Shown one piece after another: positions 60,001-64,000 of a DNA stretch of 64,000 nucleotides (positions within the stretch are counted from its first letter, which is position 1; every line of letters begins with the position of its first letter). The stretch comes from Kosakonia sacchari SP1 (lineage in GTDB: Bacteria > Pseudomonadota > Gammaproteobacteria > Enterobacterales > Enterobacteriaceae). The notes under the pieces were generated by a model. It was not told the origin of the DNA. It did not search any database and saw only the letters and a list, made by a program, of their open reading frames with translations. Where the stretch lies: the NCBI RefSeq assembly GCF_000300455.3, contig NZ_CP007215.2, positions 3,844,001-3,908,000 of the forward strand, given 5' to 3'. The position numbers were made by a program, and so were the translations under genes.

Positions 60001-61476
60001 ATGCCAAACCTTGAACCAAATTACGATGCTCGCTACAGCCCACGCCTGACCAATGAAGATTTGGCGCCGACCCGCCATCAGACCTGGAGCTGGTACAATA
60101 TTTTCTCTTTCTGGATGTCCGACGTGCATAGCATGGGCGGCTATGTGGTTGCCGCCAGCTTCTTCGCCTTAGGGCTTGCCAGCTGGCAGGTGCTACTTTG
60201 CCTGTTGTTGGGGATCTGTATTGTGCAGCTGTGCGCAAACCTGGTGGCGAAACCGAGCCAAATGGCCGGTGTGCCATATGCCGTGATCTGCCGTCAGGCA
60301 TTTGGCGTGTTCGGCGCGAATATCCCGGCGGTGATCCGCGGGCTGATTGCGTTTGCGTGGTATGGCATTCAGACCTATCTGGCAGCCAACGCGTTAATGC
60401 TGGTGATCCTGAAATTTTGGCCTGCCCTTACGCCCCTGACCAACGGTCACTTTCTGGGCCTGTCGCATTTGGGCTGGATCTGTTTCGGCATTATGTGGGT
60501 GTTGCAAGCGCTGGTGTTCTGGCACGGGATGAGCGCGATTAAACGTTTTATCGATATCGCCGGCCCGGCGGTATACGTGGTGATGATGGCGCTGGCGGGA
60601 TGGATCCTCTGGCAAACGGGTATTGACGGCATCTCTTTCACGCTCGCCAGCAAACAGCTCACAGCAGGCGAGCAAACCTGGCAGATGATCACCGCGACAG
60701 CGTTAGTGGTTTCTTACTTCTCCGGCCCGCTGCTCAATTTTGGCGATTTTTCCCGTTACGGTAAAAGCATGCAGGAGATCCGCCGCGGCAACCGCTGGGG
60801 GCTGCCGTTTAACTTCCTGCTGTTTTCCATTGTCACAGTAGTGATTGTTTCCGGCACCCAATCGCTGTTTGGCAAGATGATCACCGATCCTATCGAAACG
60901 GTGAGTCATGTTGGCAGCAGCCTGGCAATGGCAATTGGGCTGCTGACGATGATCACCGCCACCATCGGTATCAATATTGTGGCGAACTTCGTCTCCCCGG
61001 CCTTCGATTTTTCCAACTGTTCCCCACAGAAAATCAGTTTCCGTACCGGTGGGATGATCGCGGCGGTCGGCTCGGTACTGCTAACACCGTGGAATTTGTT
61101 CCAGTCTCCGGAGTTGATCCACTACACGCTGGATGTGCTCGGCGCGTTTATTGGCCCGTTGTTCGGTATTTTACTGACCGATTTTTATCTGATTAAACGC
61201 GGAAATGTGTTTGTCGACGATCTGTTTACCGACTCACCAAACGGGCGTTACTGGTACAAAAACGGCTTTAACCCGAAAGCAATTGCTGCGCTGGTGCCGT
61301 CGGTGGCGGTTGGGCTGATTATTAGCTTTATTCCGGCGCTGCATGAAGTGGCCAATTTTAGCTGGTTTATTGGCGCGTTCCTCGGGGCGGGATGCTACCG
61401 CTTTCTGGCGCGTAACGAACGTGAAGATGTGAGCAGCACATCATTTACCGCCCAACGCGTGGTGGCAAAGGAGTAG
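60001..61476 (+). CDS. hpxC: Allantoin permease HpxC (NCS1 family)
   Basis: Nucleobase-cation symporter of the PucI type, 491 residues, with about 12 membrane segments. The N-terminal signature LAPTRHQTWSWYNIFSFWMSD and VVSYFSGPLLNFGDFSRYGKS are typical of allantoin and nucleobase permeases. The start at 60001 follows AGAGGAG with eight bases of spacing; an upstream ATG at 59944 would place the sigma-54 promoter inside the coding sequence. It brings in allantoin for HpxA and HpxB. The TTGTATACAA operators lie upstream. Confidence 0.88.
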   Translation: MPNLEPNYDARYSPRLTNEDLAPTRHQTWSWYNIFSFWMSDVHSMGGYVVAASFFALGLASWQVLLCLLLGICIVQLCANLVAKPSQMAGVPYAVICRQAFGVFGANIPAVIRGLIAFAWYGIQTYLAANALMLVILKFWPALTPLTNGHFLGLSHLGWICFGIMWVLQALVFWHGMSAIKRFIDIAGPAVYVVMMALAGWILWQTGIDGISFTLASKQLTAGEQTWQMITATALVVSYFSGPLLNFGDFSRYGKSMQEIRRGNRWGLPFNFLLFSIVTVVIVSGTQSLFGKMITDPIETVSHVGSSLAMAIGLLTMITATIGINIVANFVSPAFDFSNCSPQKISFRTGGMIAAVGSVLLTPWNLFQSPELIHYTLDVLGAFIGPLFGILLTDFYLIKRGNVFVDDLFTDSPNGRYWYKNGFNPKAIAALVPSVAVGLIISFIPALHEVANFSWFIGAFLGAGCYRFLARNEREDVSSTSFTAQRVVAKE

Positions 61477-61483
61477 AAACGAC

Positions 61484-61515
61484 GAAGGCCTAAATCATTG
61501 CTGATTCAGGCCTTC
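61484..61515. terminator. Hairpin between hpxC and aspV
   Basis: GAAGGCCT / AGGCCTTC arms with a further partly paired ATCA/TGAT inside, between the convergent hpxC and aspV. It has no strong T-run. It can serve as terminator or 3'-processing hairpin for either transcript. Confidence 0.6.
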
Positions 61516-61522
61516 TGAATAG

Positions 61523-61599
61523 TGGCGGAACGGACGGGACTCGAACCCGCGACCCCCTGCGTGACAGGCAGGTATTCTAACCGACTGAACTACCGCTCC
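61523..61599 (-). tRNA. aspV: tRNA-Asp (GTC)
   Basis: Complete 77-nt gene including encoded CCA. The acceptor stem GGAGCGG pairs with CCGTTCC, the anticodon stem-loop CCTGCCTGTCACGCAGG reads GTC, and the T arm GCGGGTTCGAGTCCCGT is normal. It matches E. coli tRNA-Asp, and its place next to dnaQ identifies it as the aspV locus. tRNA genes are common integration sites for foreign DNA. Confidence 0.98.
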
Positions 61600-61622
61600 G
61601 CGTTGTGTTCCTGTTAGGGAAC

Positions 61623-61658
61623 GAGGCGCATATTACGGATTGCACCTGGTGCCGTCAA
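61623..61658 (-). promoter_or_regulatory. aspV promoter
   Basis: Minus strand: TTGACG, 17-base spacer, TAATAT, then a GC-rich discriminator (GCGCCTC) typical of stringently controlled stable-RNA promoters. It lies at the expected distance upstream of aspV. Confidence 0.85.
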
Positions 61659-61734
61659 CGTTTTTTCCATCGTTTTGAATTGTTTGCTGCAAAAATCACC
61701 CGTGCGGTGATTTTCCTGCGTTAACAAAACGATT

Positions 61735-62466
61735 TTACCCACGCCACAGGCAGCTTCCGCCCTTCTTCTGCACTAAATCAAGCCGTGATTCATGGGCCAT
61801 CAGCTCCTCATCACTGGCTAAAACCACGCGCAAGCGGTTTGCCTGACGAACAACACGCTGGATCCCCGCATCGCCTGTTTGCGTTTGCCCTTCGCCTTCC
61901 ATCGCAAATTTCATTGATGTCTGGCCGCCGGTCATCATCAGATAGACATCAGCAAGGATTTGGGAGTCGAGTAATGCGCCGTGCAGCGTACGTTTGCTGT
62001 TATCTATTTCATAACGCGAGCAGAGCGCATCAAGGCTGTTGCGCTTGCCGGGGAACATTTTACGTGCCAGCGCCAGGCTGTCGGTGATTTTGCAAAACGT
62101 TTCGGTTTTTGGAATCCCACGGTTCAGCTTGCTGAACTCGTAATCCATAAAGCCGATATCAAACGACGCGTTGTGAATGACCAGCTCCGCACCGCGAATA
62201 TATTCAATAAACTCATCGGCGATGTCGGCGAACGTCGGTTTATCAAGCAGGAATTCGTCAGCGATGCCGTGAACGCCAAACGCTTCAGGATCCACCAGCC
62301 GGTCGGGCTTGAGATAAATATGGTAGTTGTTACCGGTCAGGCGGCGGTTGATCACCTCCACCGCACCAATCTCAATAATCTTGTGCCCTTCATAGTGGGC
62401 GCCAATCTGGTTCATACCGGTGGTTTCGGTATCGAGGACGATCTGTCGTGTAATTGCTGTGCTCAT
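61735..62466 (-). CDS. dnaQ: DNA polymerase III epsilon subunit (proofreading exonuclease)
   Basis: 3'-5' exonuclease of 243 residues, the same length as E. coli DnaQ. The Exo I motif is VLDTETTG (metal-binding Asp and Glu), Exo II is [15 protein letters not shown], and the Exo III HxxxxD is seen in [13 protein letters not shown]. The start at 62466 (MSTAITRQ) matches E. coli. It is divergent from rnhA across 52 bases with overlapping promoters, as in E. coli. Confidence 0.98.
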   Translation of the reverse strand: MSTAITRQIVLDTETTGMNQIGAHYEGHKIIEIGAVEVINRRLTGNNYHIYLKPDRLVDPEAFGVHGIADEFLLDKPTFADIADEFIEYIRGAELVIHNASFDIGFMDYEFSKLNRGIPKTETFCKITDSLALARKMFPGKRNSLDALCSRYEIDNSKRTLHGALLDSQILADVYLMMTGGQTSMKFAMEGEGQTQTGDAGIQRVVRQANRLRVVLASDEELMAHESRLDLVQKKGGSCLWRG

Positions 62467-62518
62467 AGCGGCCATTTATGTCAGACTTGTCGTTTTAAAC
62501 ACAGGAAGTCTACCAGAG

Positions 62519-62986
62519 ATGCTTAAACAGGTAGAAATTTTCACCGACGGATCTTGTCTTGGCAACCCGGGTCCGGGCGGTTACGGGGCGATTTTACGCT
62601 ATCGTCAGCATGAAAGATTGTTTAGCGAAGGCTACCGTCTCACCACCAATAACCGGATGGAACTGATGGCGGCTATTGTGGCACTGGAAGCGTTAAAAGA
62701 GCATTGCGAAGTGGTGCTCAGCACCGACAGCCAGTATGTACGCCAGGGGATCACGCAGTGGATCCACAACTGGAAAAAACGCGGCTGGAAAACAGCGGAA
62801 AAAAAACCGGTTAAAAATGTCGATCTCTGGAAGCGGCTCGATGCGGCGCTCAGCCAACATCAAATCCGCTGGGAATGGGTAAAAGGCCACGCAGGCCACC
62901 CGGAAAACGAACGCTGCGATGAGCTGGCGCGCGCCGCCGCGATGAACCCAACTCAGGAAGATGTGGGCTATCAGCCCGAGAGTTAA
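62519..62986 (+). CDS. rnhA: Ribonuclease HI
   Basis: Degrades the RNA of RNA-DNA hybrids; 155 residues as in E. coli. Catalytic acids are Asp10 ([12 protein letters not shown]), Glu48 (NRMELMAAI), Asp70 ([10 protein letters not shown]) and Asp134 (NERCDELAR). The start at 62519 is the conserved [12 protein letters not shown]; the longer open frame runs into the dnaQ promoter region. Its 3' end overlaps that of yafS by four bases. Confidence 0.98.
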   Translation: MLKQVEIFTDGSCLGNPGPGGYGAILRYRQHERLFSEGYRLTTNNRMELMAAIVALEALKEHCEVVLSTDSQYVRQGITQWIHNWKKRGWKTAEKKPVKNVDLWKRLDAALSQHQIRWEWVKGHAGHPENERCDELARAAAMNPTQEDVGYQPES

Positions 62987-63690
62987 GACTGGCGGGTTGC
63001 GCCCACGGGCTGGCGAACCCGGGGTTTGCTGAGGCTCGATTTCATGGGGTTTAATGTAAGCGGAATGGTGCGTTTGCGCGCAACAATAAGCTGCATACAC
63101 CCTAAAGCCGGTAAATGCGTGCTAAGCAGTTTCCCGCCCTGTTTCGTCCAGGGCAGGACGCGAAAGCGGCTATAATGTAACACCTCGAAATTGAGCAACG
63201 ATAACCAGTCAAACTGGCGCATCAGGGTGAACATTCGGCTTTTTACCGCAGGTGATCGGCGCGCAAAAGGAACCGCTTTGCAAAGCCCAAGCAGGCTAAT
63301 CGGGTTAAAACCGCTCATCACCAGCCAGCCGTCGTCAATTAACACACGATCCACTTCCTGCAATAACCGATGCGGATCGGTACACCAGGGAAGCGTATGC
63401 GCCAGCAAGCAGGCATCCACCGATTTCTCTGCGAACGGTAAATGCAGCGGATCGGCTCTCACCTGCGCCGGTTCGCCGCTGAGAGAAACATTGACCTGGT
63501 GGGAAATAGCGCAGCTTTCGGCATTGATTTCCGCGCTCAGATTGCCGATTTTAAGCAAATGAAATCCATACATTTTTGCAAACCACGGCTTAAGTTCTCC
63601 TTCCAGCGCTTCACGATAATGCGCGCCTTTAGGTAAATCGCTCCAGCTTGCAGGTGCGACCAATGTCTTAGGAGTCCTTGCCGGTTTCAT
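62983..63690 (-). CDS. yafS: Predicted SAM-dependent methyltransferase YafS
   Basis: Methyltransferase-like protein of 235 residues, similar in length to E. coli YafS (240). The central part has [47 protein letters not shown], the usual motifs IV-VI of class I enzymes. The N-terminal glycine motif is replaced by [10 protein letters not shown], as in the E. coli protein. The substrate is unknown. The start at 63690 follows GGAAGG. It is divergent from gloB. Confidence 0.93.
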   Translation of the reverse strand: MKPARTPKTLVAPASWSDLPKGAHYREALEGELKPWFAKMYGFHLLKIGNLSAEINAESCAISHQVNVSLSGEPAQVRADPLHLPFAEKSVDACLLAHTLPWCTDPHRLLQEVDRVLIDDGWLVMSGFNPISLLGLCKAVPFARRSPAVKSRMFTLMRQFDWLSLLNFEVLHYSRFRVLPWTKQGGKLLSTHLPALGCMQLIVARKRTIPLTLNPMKSSLSKPRVRQPVGATRQS

Positions 63691-63723
63691 CACAACCTTC
63701 CGCTACGCTTTGAGAGGTAATTT

Positions 63724-64000
63724 ATGAATCTTAACAGTATTCCGGCGTTCCAGGATAACTACATCTGGGTGCTGAACAATGATGATGGTCGCTGCCTGAT
63801 TGTCGATCCGGGCGAAGCCGCACCGGTATTACGCGCGTTAGAAGAAAACCAGTGGCAGCCGGAAGCCATCTTGCTCACCCATCATCATAACGACCACGTT
63901 GGCGGCGTGAACACGTTGCGTCAGCATTTTCCGGATATAGTGGTTTATGGGCCAGAGGAAACGCAAGATAAGGGAACCACCCAGATCGTTAAAGAGGGGG
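63724..64000 (+). CDS. gloB: Hydroxyacylglutathione hydrolase (glyoxalase II), N-terminal part
   Basis: First 92 residues of the glyoxalase II metallo-beta-lactamase-fold enzyme, which hydrolyses S-lactoylglutathione from the glyoxalase I reaction. The metal-binding [10 protein letters not shown] motif is intact after the family N-terminus [17 protein letters not shown]. The gene runs off the window, so most of its ~250 residues are missing. A GAGAGG ribosome-binding site precedes the ATG. Confidence 0.95.
   Translation, partial: MNLNSIPAFQDNYIWVLNNDDGRCLIVDPGEAAPVLRALEENQWQPEAILLTHHHNDHVGGVNTLRQHFPDIVVYGPEETQDKGTTQIVKEG

Overview
The window is chromosomal DNA from a member of the Enterobacteriaceae. 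Nearly every gene has a recognisable E. coli K-12 counterpart of almost the same length (dinB, fadE, cysJIH, eno, pyrG, relA, barA, sdaC, dnaQ). The purine-nitrogen (hpx) genes point to the Klebsiella / Kosakonia / Enterobacter side of the family, but I cannot name the species. No phage, transposase, IS element or CRISPR array was seen.

Layout. (1) 1-6809: dinB (cut by the window edge), dpaA/yafK, yafJ, gmhA, fadE and yafV, the E. coli 5-min neighbourhood. (2) 6845-14613: a seven-gene operon (GntR regulator, two ABC ATPases, binding protein, two permeases, gamma-glutamyltransferase-family enzyme) that looks like a regulated peptide or amide uptake and cleavage module. (3) 15117-22297: allantoate and oxamate catabolism, with hpxJK and hpxU on the minus strand and hpxWXYZ on the plus strand. 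Sigma-54 promoters precede hpxJ and hpxW, and a good NtrC site lies about 140 bp upstream of the predicted hpxJ start. (4) 22332-57392: a block in the order of the E. coli 62-min region: cysHIJ, queD, ygcW, queE, ygcG, an extra reductase, eno-pyrG, mazG-relA, rlmD, barA, a glycerate kinase with gudDXP, yqcA-truC-yqcC, the regulatory RNA csrB, syd, queF, ppnN, sdaCB, xni. (5) 57429-61476: allantoin uptake and opening (hpxBAS, hpxC), with repeated TTGTATACAA operators. (6) 61523-64000: tRNA-Asp (aspV), dnaQ, rnhA, yafS and gloB (cut), back in the 5-min neighbourhood.

How it works together. HpxC imports allantoin. HpxA and HpxB racemise it and open it to allantoate. HpxK and HpxJ take allantoate through ureidoglycine to oxalurate. 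HpxW releases ammonia from oxamate, and HpxXYZ resemble the AtzG/AtzE/AtzH amidohydrolase set. The oxamate-forming transcarbamoylase and the purine-to-allantoin steps are not in the window. BarA (sensor kinase), the UvrY box and CsrB form part of the carbon-storage regulatory cascade.

Main surprise. About 35 kb of core genes, with hpx genes on both sides, sits between yafV and aspV, which are close neighbours in E. coli. Two loci about half a chromosome apart in K-12 are therefore joined at both ends within one window.
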